Shown piece after piece: positions 36,978-48,505 of a stretch of 64,000 nt of DNA. The stretch is taken from positions 24,111,774-24,175,773 of the forward strand of contig CM034314.1 in assembly GCA_019925795.1 (NCBI GenBank). The letters run 5' to 3'. A model generated the notes under the pieces. The model had not been told where the DNA came from and did not search any database. It was given only the letters and a program-made list of their open reading frames with translations. A program made the position numbers and the translations under genes. The DNA comes from Dendrobium chrysotoxum. Lineage: Eukaryota; Streptophyta; Magnoliopsida; Asparagales; Orchidaceae. Numbering within the stretch: the stretch's first letter is position 1; each line of letters begins with the position of its first letter.

Positions 36978-37829
36978 GTTTGCTCTTCAGAAAGGGGGGG
37001 TCTCCCTACCGCCTGTAAATACTCCTCTGTATATGCACCCCCTTTCGAGGGGCTTCTTCACTTCTCGGCAGCCTGTGTGGCCACGATGATTTTTCCTCTA
37101 CCACACAACATTTGTTATGAGAAGTATGAAGCTATCCTTAGGGGGTGGTGAGGTGAGATGATATGATTCGTGCACTACCATAAACTCTAGTCTCTATCAT
37201 CTCCCTTATATCAACTCTTCTAGACCAGATCTTGACCTATATTAGTCCAAATAAAAATCCAAGTTCTATCTTCAATGATGGAGTCTTTAAATTCAACGTG
37301 CAAAATTTCTAAAAGAAAAATTAATCTAAGAAAAGTCTGAGAGTTTGAAATACAAAGTAAATTTTTGAGAGAATTTTTCCTTAGAAAGTACATGACTTAT
37401 TTTTCCTAATGAAAAATTTACTCCTGTCTTCTTTAGAAAGTGAAGTAATTGGTGGTTGACTCTTCTAAGCGCTTGAAGAAAAATTACAATGATTCAAAAA
37501 AAAATATGTGCCTTCTCTCTCATCTCTCGCTTGGGATGATTTCATTTTTTGAACTAAAATCTATATCAAATTGAAATTAGATTTAGAGATGAATATTTTT
37601 CCAGTCATCTTGTAGTTTTCTATCTCATAGGCGTCATTCGCGTGCTAATGAATCTACCTCATAATTTTCTTATTCAAGTTGTTCATTCTTATCATAGGAT
37701 TGGGTTTGCTTCATAGATTTTTCCTCCTGGCACGAGAGAGTGAGTTTTCTTCTCTTATGTTTGGAGGATAATCTTACAACTGAGAAAGTTTTCTTGTAGG
37801 GATTTGGAAAGGGAGCCAATTACAAAATG

Positions 37830-37990
37830 AAAGATACACAAAGTGTATCAAATAATAAAAAGATGCGCAGTGTGCCAAAAATTAAAGATACACAAAGTGT
37901 ATCAAAAGTAAAAATATGCGCAAAATATGCCACAAAGTTAAAGATGCACAAAGTGCATCAAGTAATTAAAAGATGCGCAGTACGCCAAAC
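37830..37990 (+). repeat. 55-57 bp tandem repeat with small hairpins
   Basis: Three units match those at 17410-17572. Each holds a 7-bp stem around AAA. Stem bases change together between units (GATACAC/GTGTATC versus GATGCAC/GTGCATC). Copy 1 ends at the assembly gap at the equivalent of the last unit here. Confidence 0.75.
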
Positions 37991-39257
37991 CAAGTTGAGG
38001 GGCTCAAAATGAGCCCAAAGTGAATAAGTAAATGGCTTCCTTTTCTTGTAAATCTCTAAGTCTCAGAAAATCCATACCCTTTAATATTTGTGATGCTTGA
38101 GTTTGAAAATCATGATTTTGGATTCATCGTCGTGCAATAATGTTCTATTAGATATAAAAAAAATACTTTCATGCAAGAAGATTGAGAAGATTCAATTTCT
38201 CTCTCTAATTTAAACCCTTTTTGAATCAAATATTCATTCAAAATATATAAGGTAGAAAGCCCAGCTTAGCTTGTAGGGAGCTCAAGATGGGTTAGCAAAG
38301 CTTAAATCCCTAACCTTTTGGGGTTTAGGTGGAGTCAACCTATATTACTGAACTCGCTGAACCTTTTTTAAGGTTTAAGATGATTAAGAGGTTAATTTTT
38401 CATTTCTAAAAATAGTCCTTTTACTCTCTGATGAAATTTTTACTCTTTAAGGGATGTGTGAATCAGACTTTTCTCAGATTGATTGGTAAGTGCTTAAACA
38501 TCTCTTAGTGGTCTCACTATTGAGTTTGCTTAAATGCTTACCCAATTCTTTTAAAAATTCATGCATGAAAATATTTTTTGACCCCAACATCTGATTATAG
38601 GCCATTCTTAAGGACTGATATGAGTCTTATATTTACTACACTTTTTTCTTTTGAGTTCTGGTCATTTGGGAGTTTCCGCCTCTCTGTTTCTCCAGTTTCA
38701 CTTGATGCTCCCAAGTGTGGTCTGGAAATCAAAACTAATTCAGACTTCTTTGGTACTGGGTCTATGCCAACCTATGCTAGTTAGGGGTGGTAATGTTGAT
38801 CCGCTATCCTAATTTAAATTTCATTCACATATCAATTGTGTTCTGATTATGCCCCCAGTTTTATTCATGTGGCAAATGTGGCCTGGGTTATCAAAGCCAA
38901 TCCTACCTCCCTCTTTGTATTCCGATCATTAAAGGATGTCTCATACTAGGAATAACGCACGGATATAGTAAACATTCCCTCTGTCGAGTGTTGTCTTTGA
39001 CAGTACGAGACATACTTAGTCTATGGTTGGGAATATATAAAGAAAATTTGTATCTATAAAATAAAAGAGGGAAGCTCTTAGTAGAGCAAAACTGGTTGCC
39101 CTTGTCACAGGCGGAACCCGGTAATACTCTCTAAGAGCTCAAATTCCCCAAAGTTTTTCTTTTCTTCTCATACGAAGCGTCTGAGTGATCGCTTCAAGGA
39201 TGAGTTTACACTTGTGATTATTATGATCTTTTGCAATCGTGATAGTCCTTATTAGTG

Positions 39258-39850
39258 ATGTGATACATCTTGCTCAAGATATTAGCATCCCACCTTTGCG
39301 AGCTCTGATTTCCTAGCAGGAAATTAACTCTCTAGTTTCTTTTAGTGACCTACTTTTTCACCCTTGCCCTGCTCCCAGCTACTAGAGCAGTCCTACAGGT
39401 CGGATAGTGTCACTTCCACTTCCCACAGGGTCCCACCAGCTTGTGTGGGTATCACCACTATGAGCTTTTCATAAATATCATTCCTATGCAATATTACTTC
39501 CCTCAGTGGCGAGTGTGTCCCCTCGCTGCTCTTGTGTGCTTTCCTGGTTGTGATGTAGTACATCAAGTCTCAAATGTTACCATCACTGCTTAGTGAGCTT
39601 TGATTTTCTAGCATAAAATCATCTCATTTGTCTTGTAGTGACATACTTTCCTATGGTGACCCGACTCTTGGCTGTGGAGCGATCCCTTGGATGTGTTTAT
39701 GCTGCTTCTTACCCCTACAGGGTCCCACTAGCTTATGTGGGTGTACCACTGTGGTCTTTTATGATTGTTTCTCCTTGATATAGTCCTTTACCCCGTGGCA
39801 AGTGTGTCCTCATTGATGTTCTAGTTAATCATTAGGAATGAGATTACCCC
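39258..39850 (+). repeat. Diverged ~290-bp tandem repeats
   Basis: Segments beginning near 39258 and 39550 align (TGATGTGATACATC-like start, then TTAGTGACCTAC-like and CACAGGGTCCCACCAGC-like parts) with clear divergence. A partial third unit follows. They lie in the 3' non-coding region of element A copy 2. Confidence 0.55.
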
Positions 39851-40143
39851 TCTCACACTTTGTTGAGGGCGTACCTTTCCCTATTGTCTCTCGAGGCATC
39901 ATCCTGATGCTTCCAGATTCGTATGATCTTTGTTTCTCCTAGGCAGTTTCACTGGCATTTAGATACTCATGGCCACAACGATTTGTCCTTTACCACGTGG
40001 TACCCAAAATACTAGTTTGAAATGCTTTAGACGACCCTTCTCTCTTTGAAATTGTCCAAATCTACCTTTCTACTCCTCTTCACATCCCTACACATATGCA
40101 TGTTAGGGTATGGTTGAGTTGACTTTCCCCTGATCGCTCTACT

Positions 40144-40353
40144 GCAGGCATATGTGTCGGGTAGGCATCAGACATTACTTGGTTGAGAGTGCCCCACAGA
40201 GCCCCTGGGAGGCATATATCACCACCTCTTTTCCCTGATTGCTCTAATGCAGGCATATGCGTCGAGTAGACATCAGACTTTACTTGGTGGAGAGTGCCTG
40301 GTAGAGCCCCTACAAGGCATATATCACCACCCCTTTACTCTGGTTGTCTCGCC
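40144..40353 (+). repeat. Two ~105-bp tandem repeats
   Basis: Units starting at 40144 and 40249 share GCAGGCATATG and the following sequence through a conserved GGCATATATCACCACC. They share GTTGAG and CCCTGGGAGGCAT parts with the larger 238-bp repeat downstream, which suggests a common origin. Confidence 0.7.
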
Positions 40354-40439
40354 GCACTGGCAGACATCAGACCTTTACCCTGATCGTCTTGCTCTGATCA
40401 AGCAGACGTCAAACTTTACCCGGTTGAGTGGGAGCCCGA

Positions 40440-41130
40440 CAAAGTACCTGGGAGGCATTCCCTACCACCACTTTACTATGGATGCTCTGTAAAAGACTAT
40501 GCAGACTCTAATTTTGTGGCTTGTTTACTTTTGTTGAGGTTAGGCAGAAGTATTGAGTCACCCCTATCTACTGTTCTGAAAGGAGCAGGAGGAGACGGGA
40601 TCCTTTCACCTTCTATTCTGCTGTTTGAAATGAACAGTCAGGTAGTTGGTTTTACTTACCGGTTGAGAGAGCCCGACAGAGTCCCTGGGAGGCATTCCTC
40701 ACCACCCTTTCTTACTCTGGATGTTCTGTAAAAGACTACGCAGACTCTAATTTCGTAGCTTATTTACTTTTGTTGAGGTCAGGCAGAAGTATTGAGTCAC
40801 CCCTATCCGCTGTTCCGAAAGGAGCAGGAGGAGACGAGATCCTTTCACCTTCTATCTTGTTGTTTAAAATGAACAGTCAGGTAGTTGGTTTTACTTACTG
40901 GTTGAGCAAGCCCGACAGAGTCCCTGGGAGGCACTCCTCACCACCCCTTTACTCTGGATGTTCCGTAAAAGAGTACGCAGACTCCAATTTCGTGGCTTAT
41001 TTATTTTTGTTGAGGTCAGGCAGAAGTATTGAGTCACCTCTATCCGCTGTTCCGAGGAGGAGACGGGATCCTTTCACTTTCTATCCTACTGTTTGAAATG
41101 AACAGTCAGGTAGTTGGTTTTACTTACCTG
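40440..41130 (+). repeat. ~238-bp tandem repeat, about three units
   Basis: The marker CAGACTCTAATTT recurs at 40502, 40741 and (one change) 40978, giving periods of 239 and 237 bp. Units are highly similar, with the third shortened near 41056. Partial, more diverged units flank on both sides to about 41280. Confidence 0.9.
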
Positions 41131-41624
41131 GTTTAGTGAGCCCGATAGAATCCCTGGGAGGCATTCCTCACCACTACTGCTTCCCTGATTGTTTTGTTTT
41201 GATCAAGCAGACATCAGACTTTACTCAGTCGAGTGAGCCTGACAGTGTCCCGGGAAGGCATACCTCACCACTCTTTCACCTTCTACCCTGCTGTTTCGAT
41301 ACGGTCAAGTAGATAGTTGGTTTGCTTTACTATCTTACCTTTTTGGTTTCCCCCTCAGCTCTGCCCCTGCTACAGGGCAAGGCAAGGAGGAGACCTCCTC
41401 TACTCTGTCACCTTTTGGTGGCCTGTTACTACTCTACTTTTCGTTCTCTCCTTGGCTCTGCCCTTGCTGTGAGGCAAGGCCAGGAGATGATCCCCCTTTG
41501 CTTTCTTTCACCTCTTCTGGTGCTACCTTTTCTTGGGCCTTTACTTAACTTCTTTTGTCACATTCGGTCAATGCCAACACGAGTAGTTCACTAGTTTGTT
41601 CGCCACTCCTGTTGGGGGTCCGTT

Positions 41625-44600
41625 TGTTGACCTTGTTTTAGATCAGACCTAGGCCTTGGGTCAACCTGGTTGACCAGGTCAACCCAGGTTGACCCTTTAG
41701 GCATAGATGGGCCCATTTAAGCCCAAATCATATCCTAGCCTATTCTGACCCACTCCTTAGCTCCACCCAACCTTGCTTGACCCTAATTGACTAGGTTGAA
41801 CAAGTCAACCCTTGACTTGGTCAACCCAAGTCTTAATGGGTTAATTTTGACCCATTTAAGCCTTTTAAACCTATTTAAAGCAATTGGATCCTTTCCTAAT
41901 CTATTAAAATCTCAAACCACGACCTAAGCACTCTATTTTTCCCTCCTAATCAATCCCTAACTCAATCCTAGCTGTCCAACTTAGGTTTAGAGCTATATAT
42001 AGGAGCCTTAGGGTTGTTTGGAAGGGGATCTTGCTCTTACTCTAGACCTAGACGCTCCCAAGCCTTGAGATTTGGCATACGAGCTCCCTAGGTCTTCCTC
42101 CACCCTTCCCAAGTCAAACCCCGCCGGTCAAGCCCGCCGGCGGCGATCTTTCCGACGAACCGAGACGAAACTCCTTCCTAGATGAATTCCGGCCAGTCCA
42201 AGATGAATCAAGGCTCGAGTTCAACTAGGGAAATATACGTGGACAATCTACAAGCTCAACAAGCCCAAGATCGCCCGAATCCACCGTGTGGATTAGGTAT
42301 AATCCTTAACCCTAGTTAGATACACTTAGGGTTAATTAATATAGTCATTAGTGCATTTTAATCCAAGAGAATTATACCACACGAATGCTCTTCATGTGTA
42401 TAGTCTATGGTTAAAATTTCATGTTATTTGATCGAGTAAATCGATCAAACGAGGCGTTTTATCGTTTTGGCTCTCGGGTTAGGTCTCCGCCCGTCAGAGA
42501 CCGATCTTGACCGTTGATCTCATGATCAACGGTCAGGATCACGTTATTCCGCGATTCAGATCGACCGTGTATTCGAATCCCGCGGTCACTTCCCCCGTAT
42601 GGCTTCATCTCAGCCGTCCACTCTAACCACGGGGGGATCCAACGGTTGTAGGATCGCGTCGTCGTTTTAAGTGAAACGGGCCCCACCGCGCCAATCATTA
42701 GCAAAGATTGTGAAGCGGCATAATTATTGCTAGTAATTGGCCGCGATAAGCACGGCCAATCAAGGCCCGCCACGTGGCCCGCCGCCGCCGATTTTTTATT
42801 ATTATTATTTAAAAAAAACATTTTTTTAAAATATATTTTAAAAAGAAAAAAATTAGAAAACTGTATTTTAAAATTTCATAATTATTTAAATAATAATATT
42901 ATTATCATATTATTTTTTATAATTATTTTAATAATGTTATTATTATATTAATAATATATTATTATTGTTATTATTATAATATTATTATTCTATTAATATT
43001 AACATTATATTAATAATAATATCCCTATGATTAATATTATTATTATCATATTAATATTATTATTATATTAATAATATTATTATTATGTTTATAATATAAT
43101 TATTTTTATATTAATATTATTATTATATTAATAATATTATTATTTTGTTAATATTATTATTATATTGATAATAGTAATATTATGTCAATATTATAATAAT
43201 GATAATAATAATAATGATAATATTATTTTAATAATAATTATTATTACATTAATAATATTATTATATTAATAATATTATTATTCTGTTAATATTATTATTA
43301 TTATACTAATATCATCATTATATTAATAATTACTATTTTATTTTAAATTATTTTTAATATTATTTAAATTATTTAAATTTCTAATTAATTAATAATTATT
43401 GTAAATATTTTCTTAATTCATAATAATTATTATTTTATTATTATTTTTCTTATAAAATTTTAGTCTTATTTTCTATATTTTATTTATTAATTTATAATTT
43501 TTTTTAAATTATTTATAACTAATTAATTATTTAATTAATTAAATAATTTAAAAATCTTTCTTTTTTTTTATTAAAATTTATTATTGTATCTTAAATTATT
43601 TTAAAAATTTCAAAAACTTTTAATTCCTAATTTAGTTTAATAATAATTATTTTTTAATTATTAATTATTTTAAATTGTTTTAAAATTATTTTTAATTACT
43701 TTAAACTTATAAAATTCATAACTAATTCATTTTAAATCGGATTTCGACGTATAATACCTCGTTCTTTTCAGAGAAATATGAGTTTTAATTTAAAAATACT
43801 TTTTGTGTCTAATTCTATCTTCTCTATGTATTTTTTGTATTACTTTGCTATTTAATTATTTGAATATTATTTAATTAATATAATTAATTATTTTAAAATA
43901 AAAATTATTTTAAAACCCCCTTGGTGGCTGGTAGGCCTCCCATGCCTATGAATTGAATTAATTTTAACTAGTTTATCTTTAAACCTATATTATTATATAT
44001 TTATAATATTTATGTATTTTAAAACTTATTTTAAAATTAAATATTATTTAAATCTCCTAATTTTGGGAGGTCCATCTCTGATGAAATTTTAAACTTAGGA
44101 CCTATGTGTGAGCAGAATTCATGTGGGAGGAGGATTAGTGGATGATTGTGTCACAATCATTCACTAATCATTAAGTTTCTTTACTTAGTACTTTCGTAGT
44201 CCTTGCATGTGTAGGTTGCACAAGCACATAGCCTAGGCTCTCCTAGATCTAAGGATTTAATTGATGTGTCGATATTTACTGCATTTATCCTCTATGTTAT
44301 GCCTAAGGATTAGTTACTTCATTTTATTCCTATGTAACATAGTGACACCTTGAGGACAGCAATTAAGGACCGTCTAGCGAACTTAGAATATTTCTAGGAG
44401 CTAGGATAGATCTCGAATTATTGTGAAACTTCAAACACTAGTGATTAGAGACATCTGGAACCCCCTAGAATTTTCTAGGAATTTTTTGGACTCTTTAAAA
44501 TACTTAATTAGCAAACCCTAATCTACCCGTTAATTAAGCCTTAGAAACTTCAGAAAAATCTAATAAATCCATTTTAAATTTTAAAAATACCCATAATACC

Positions 44601-44966
44601 TCAAACTCTCCAGAATTCAGTCCCCAACCTTAAATAATTAGGGCCTTTTAATTGGACATTAATCTGGATTTTAATTCAACCTTAATCAAAAATCACCTTT
44701 TTGTCTTAATTAAATCATTAAAAATTATTAAAAATTCCAAATTTTCTTCAAACAGTTGGGAACACCTTCTTAGGTCATTTCTGACCTTTGGGGGTGATTC
44801 CAATCGGTTTAGAGCTGATTTGGGCCAAAACCCCCAAAGCACCCCTAATTAGGCAATTTCGATAATTCATTTAATTGCCCCAACTTCTAAAAATCATAAC
44901 TAATTACAGAAAACTCCAAAATGGGCAAACTAAAAGGCATTCAACTCTAATTAAGGTTTAGTATTT
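41625..44966 (+). repeat. 3' LTR of element A copy 2, truncated on the right
   Basis: It starts TGTTGACC and follows the 5' LTRs through the U3 boxes, the TATA box (41994-42001), a decayed hairpin (about 42690-42740) and the AT-rich tract, then leaves the alignment abruptly after GTATTT at 44961-44966, equivalent to 4384. It keeps several C residues that are T in the 5' LTR copies. Confidence 0.85.
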
Positions 44967-46100
44967 TTTTTATGGGAGTTTGAGAGACATTTGAAATATT
45001 TAAAATTAACCCCTCCAGTTGAGATCTGCATTCAACACGGCCATCATCAGGATTTTTTAAATTTGAATACACCTTAGCTAACAGAGGGCTTTGTGCCCTA
45101 TCGATTATATCCTATTGATTCATATCTCAAAGATTTGATGCCACTAAGGAACGTATTGGCTCTAGTCATAACCACTATCTCGTGGTGCCATTTAGCGGCA
45201 AAACCACTCGGTTCAGAGGGCCCCCAGTCATAACCATTTATCCTATAGTGCCATTTGGCATCGAAACTACCGGTTAATGGCAGGAGACTATTTGAGAATA
45301 GATCCTAGGGATATTTTTGACTAGACATTAATCCTTTATGAGCTGAGATTATTTTTAGATTTATCCACCTCAACAAACTGTTGCGGAGGGTGGATGAATT
45401 TTATATTAAGTGTTCGATGAGTTAGATTTCAATTTTAAACATCTCTGGATTTGGGAGTTTGGATTTTGGTATTTTTGAATATTTGGATTTTATGGGAATT
45501 TGGGTTTTGATAGGCATTTGAGTGAAACTTTGGAAATATGGAATTAACTGCTCCGGTTGAGATCTACATTCAACACGGCCATCATCGGGGTGATGGGGTC
45601 ATTTCTCATTTGTGGATTGAACCTTGTTAACTTTGTCAAGTTGTCGACAAAGGATCGATTTTCATAGTCTTCAGACCTTTGTAAGTGAATTCTCTTGATT
45701 ATAGGACTTGAAGGCCTAATATGAATTATAAAATAAATATTTCGGTCATCATCATGGCTGAATGTTCATTTTATGGTTCGAGCCGTGTCGACTCCTATCT
45801 ACCTGCATAGAAGGATCGGGCTCGAACTTGAATTCACTTATCAACCCGCGTAGCATCCCTAGACGTCACGTGTATACCAATAACATGCTTGTAGGGGCCC
45901 ATGCGGGTTTATAGTTACACGTGCATTTATGTGTACCTATGTGCATGCATATTCTAGTGTACATGCGGGGAACTTTAAAATATTTGAAGGGTCTTCAACA
46001 ACAGCTCGTAGGAACTCATATTTGATGTCTTCACTTTGTACTTTACTTGTGGACAGTAGATTGAGTGTACAATGGATCTCCCATAGTGGCTCATGGGAGC
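44967..46100. other. Unassigned repeat-like sequence right of the truncated LTR
   Basis: No gene. A stretch near 44996-45050 (TTGAGATCTGCATTCAACAC) recurs with few changes near 45550-45595, so part is duplicated about 550 bp apart. Two short related segments beginning TCATAACCA lie near 45165 and 45227. I cannot assign it to a family. Confidence 0.4.
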
Positions 46101-46139
46101 TGGTATATACTATACATCTTTCACTTTTGAGTTCTATAC

Positions 46140-46345
46140 AATCATCAGTGTAAGCTCAGGGGACCACTCATTCATCAGGAGCTCATAAGCCTTAATAATC
46201 TCATTCAACTCGGCATTCAAAACTTGATTGAACTGAGATTCACTTTCTTCATTTCTGAAGATGATTTGATCTAGTTTTCTCTCCCCATAACTAGCATGAA
46301 AATCAGTGGTTGTTACCTTAAGCTGACAACTATAGTGATGGAAGA
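46140..46345 (-). pseudogene. Possible coding fragment, unidentified
   Basis: The minus strand reads about 70 codons without a stop, containing YGERKLDQIIFRNEE and AELNEIIKAYELLMNEW, a polar helix-rich composition that looks protein-coding. It has no good start and ends at a TAG. I do not recognise the family. It could be a fragment of a host gene carried by the surrounding repeats, like those at 48.0-49.0 kb, or chance. Confidence 0.3.
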
Positions 46346-46349
46346 TACA

Positions 46350-47960
46350 TCAAATTCTTCAGGAGATCCTTACAAGATATCCTTTCCTATATAATTGTTG
46401 TAGTCTTTGAGATGACTGGAATGGCAAATATATTTTCCATATTATATCGTCACTTCTGCTATGTGTCAGATTTTTCTGGTTGCAACTGTCATTTGATTTC
46501 AAAGTCATCTTGCTCATTGTAGTTTTACAATCACTTCAAGTCACCCAAAGCATTGAATTTCATTATCATTTGTGAGTGAATTATACTTGTAGGAATTCGG
46601 GGTACTTGTTTGATTGTGTAGATCATACTTATCTTGCTCTCCACAATCACTTCAAGTCACCCAAAGCATTGAATTTCATTATCATTTGTGAGTGAATTAT
46701 GCTTGTAGGAATTTGGGGTACTTGTTTGATTGTGTAGATCATACTCATCTTGCTCTCCATTTATCTGTTTATTACAAATCTCTCCTACGCAAATGAGTTG
46801 ATATATTTGTGCAAGCACTACATTCAAATTCCTAATCATATGTAAGTGGCTGCATTTTCTCTTGCACATACTGCTCTTCTTGTGTAATGAGCATTTGAGT
46901 TGATATGATAATCTCTTAATGCTGATCAGAAAGCTTCAAGTTGTTAGTTGCAAGTATATCGTTGCATCCTATAAGATGTTCAAGTTGTTGGTTGTAAGTA
47001 TATCGTTGCATCCTTCAAGTTGTTGGTTACAAGTATATCGTTGCATACACTTGTAAGCTAGTTACTTTGTTCACTTCATGTCTTTTGCATACACCCATGA
47101 AAGTTCATGTTCACCGCAGGTTCTCTTACTTATTTGTTTGTGAACTAGCTAATTGATATATACATATCACTTTATTTTTATCATTTATAAGCAAGTGGTA
47201 ATATGCAGTGAGAGTTTGCTTATAATTCAAATTCAAGTTTCATTGTAGTTCAAGTTCTAAGTCTAGTTTGAGTTCACTTGATTTAATGTCCAAATCAGTT
47301 CGTGTCCAAACACAAGTTCCAGTTCTTGTGCAATGTCTTCTGAAATCTTTGAAAATTCAAGCCTCTTGGAGTTCAATTTAGTTCAGGCTCATTTCCAAGC
47401 TTCAGTTCCTTTCATTTAGGTTTATATTTTAGTTATTCATTTATTTTGAATTTTGTTCCCTGCTATCCAAGTCAAGTCCCATGTTGTTCAGAAGTTTGCC
47501 AGTCCTTTTATAAATGTTCAAACCTCGTATATCTTCAATCAGAATTTTGGCAGTCTCCCGATGTCTCCCCCATTTAGGGGAAACTACGAGAGACTAGCCT
47601 TCCCCTCGACGCGACGTGTGCGCTTCAGGTAGATGCTCGTAGACACCGCGGTTGCAAATTCTTTAATCACTGCCCGCTACTTGAGCATTTAAGGGTCTTC
47701 GGATGCCTGTTCAAACGTCAACACAGTTTTCTTTCCCCCCTCTGCACTATGTGAGCGTTTGGAGGTACTTTTATATATATATTTGTCCCCATTATGCTAC
47801 TTGAGCGCTCCGAGGCTTACCCGCCTCATCGCTAGTGTCGCATTTGTTTCCCTCCCTACTAGGCTACGTAAGCGCGTAAGGGGTTCGCCGGCTCGTCACT
47901 AGCATCGAGAAGGGAATTTTTGGGATAGAAATTTATACCTTTCCTTAAGGGCGACAACGG
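46350..47960. repeat. Diverged repeat block, left member
   Basis: No gene. It contains a 116-bp tandem duplication (46528-46643 and 46644-46759) and three short units marked TTCAAGTTGTTGGTTGCAAG-like at 46934, 46979 and 47014. From about 47540 to 47960 it resembles 52170-52575 (CTCCCCCATTTAGGGGAAA against CTCCCCCAATTAGGAGAAA, ending in GGGCGACAACG against GGGCGACAATG). It is probably an old transposon fragment. Confidence 0.55.
46528..46759. repeat. 116-bp tandem duplication
   Basis: Two adjacent 116-bp units differ at only a few positions, which suggests a recent local duplication inside an older repeat block. Confidence 0.85.
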
Positions 47961-47984
47961 TAGAGTTAGCATGTGGATCGAGGT

Positions 47985-48500
47985 ACAAGAGAGAAGCTCT
48001 ATTCTTTCTTCTTTCTTCTCTATCTGGATCTCAATCTTCAAGAATTCAACTATCTTTTCTAGATCTAACACTTCTTGCTTTGCTAAATCAAGATGTTTAT
48101 TAGAAATTTCATTATCTCTTTTATGCCTAGCAATTTCAAGCTGTAATGTTTCAACCTTCCCCTTAATTCATAACTTCAGATTGTGTCAGCATGGACTTGC
48201 TCTCTTCTACCTGCTTTGTCAAAGAAGCAAGATAATCCTACAGCAATACTTTCAGAGTGTTTCACTTGCTCCAAGCTAGATTCTAACGATCCAGCCTCCT
48301 TTGCATCTATTAGTTCAATCTTGAGCCCTTCAATAAAGGCTTCCATCATAGTCAACTTTTATTCAGCTAGCTTTGCCTCTTCAAGTTCAAGCTTTAAGAA
48401 TTCAACTTCTAAACCCAACTTCTTGATCATCTCTACTGTTTTATTGGACTTGCTTTCAAGCTTCAAGCTAAGGATCGCAAGCGATTGATTTCTCCAGAAA
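47985..48500 (-). pseudogene. WEB-family-like coiled-coil protein fragment
   Basis: Read on the minus strand, three stretches look like one coiled-coil protein: IKKLGLEVEFLKLELEEAK, EAFIEGLKIELIDAKEA and LQLEIARHKRD followed by EVLDLEKIVEFLKIE. The composition and LKxELxxAK-type heptads resemble plant WEB-family proteins (chloroplast-movement related). A stop after KLAE and frameshifts near 48130-48180 show it is broken. It follows a quinone-oxidoreductase fragment in the same orientation with no intergenic space. Family assignment is from memory of the motif style and is moderate. Confidence 0.5.
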
Positions 48501-48505
48501 GAATC

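Larger units (their letters stand above)
36978..41624 (+). other. Long 3' non-coding region of element A copy 2
   Basis: No gene was recognised; ORFs are short and repeat-derived. It contains, in order: the 55-57 bp hairpin minisatellite (37830-37990), sequence unmatched elsewhere in the window (38000-39200), diverged ~290-bp repeats (about 39258-39850), two ~105-bp repeats (40144-40353), and a ~238-bp tandem repeat (about 40440-41130). Long, fast-changing tandem repeats in this position are known from Tat/Ogre elements. Just before the LTR a G-rich run (TTGGGGGTCC at 41612-41621) may be the polypurine tract, though it is not a clean one. Confidence 0.7.
21584..44966 (+). mobile_element. Tat-lineage Ty3/gypsy LTR retrotransposon, element A copy 2 (3' LTR truncated)
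   Basis: This is the most complete copy: 5' LTR, leader, gag, protease, RT, RNase H, second RNase H, integrase, a 4.6-kb 3' non-coding region, and a 3' LTR that breaks at 44966. It sits inside element B's 3' region. The two LTRs differ by roughly 5% in the parts compared by eye, while copies 1 and 2 differ by about 1% or less outside the error-rich patch. No target-site duplication can be checked because the right terminus is gone. It is coding-defective. Confidence 0.9.

Noticed and set aside
40140..41130. Evenly spaced repeats as a CRISPR array
   Set aside because: Units of 105 and 238 bp are repeated along their whole length without unique spacers, in a plant retrotransposon.
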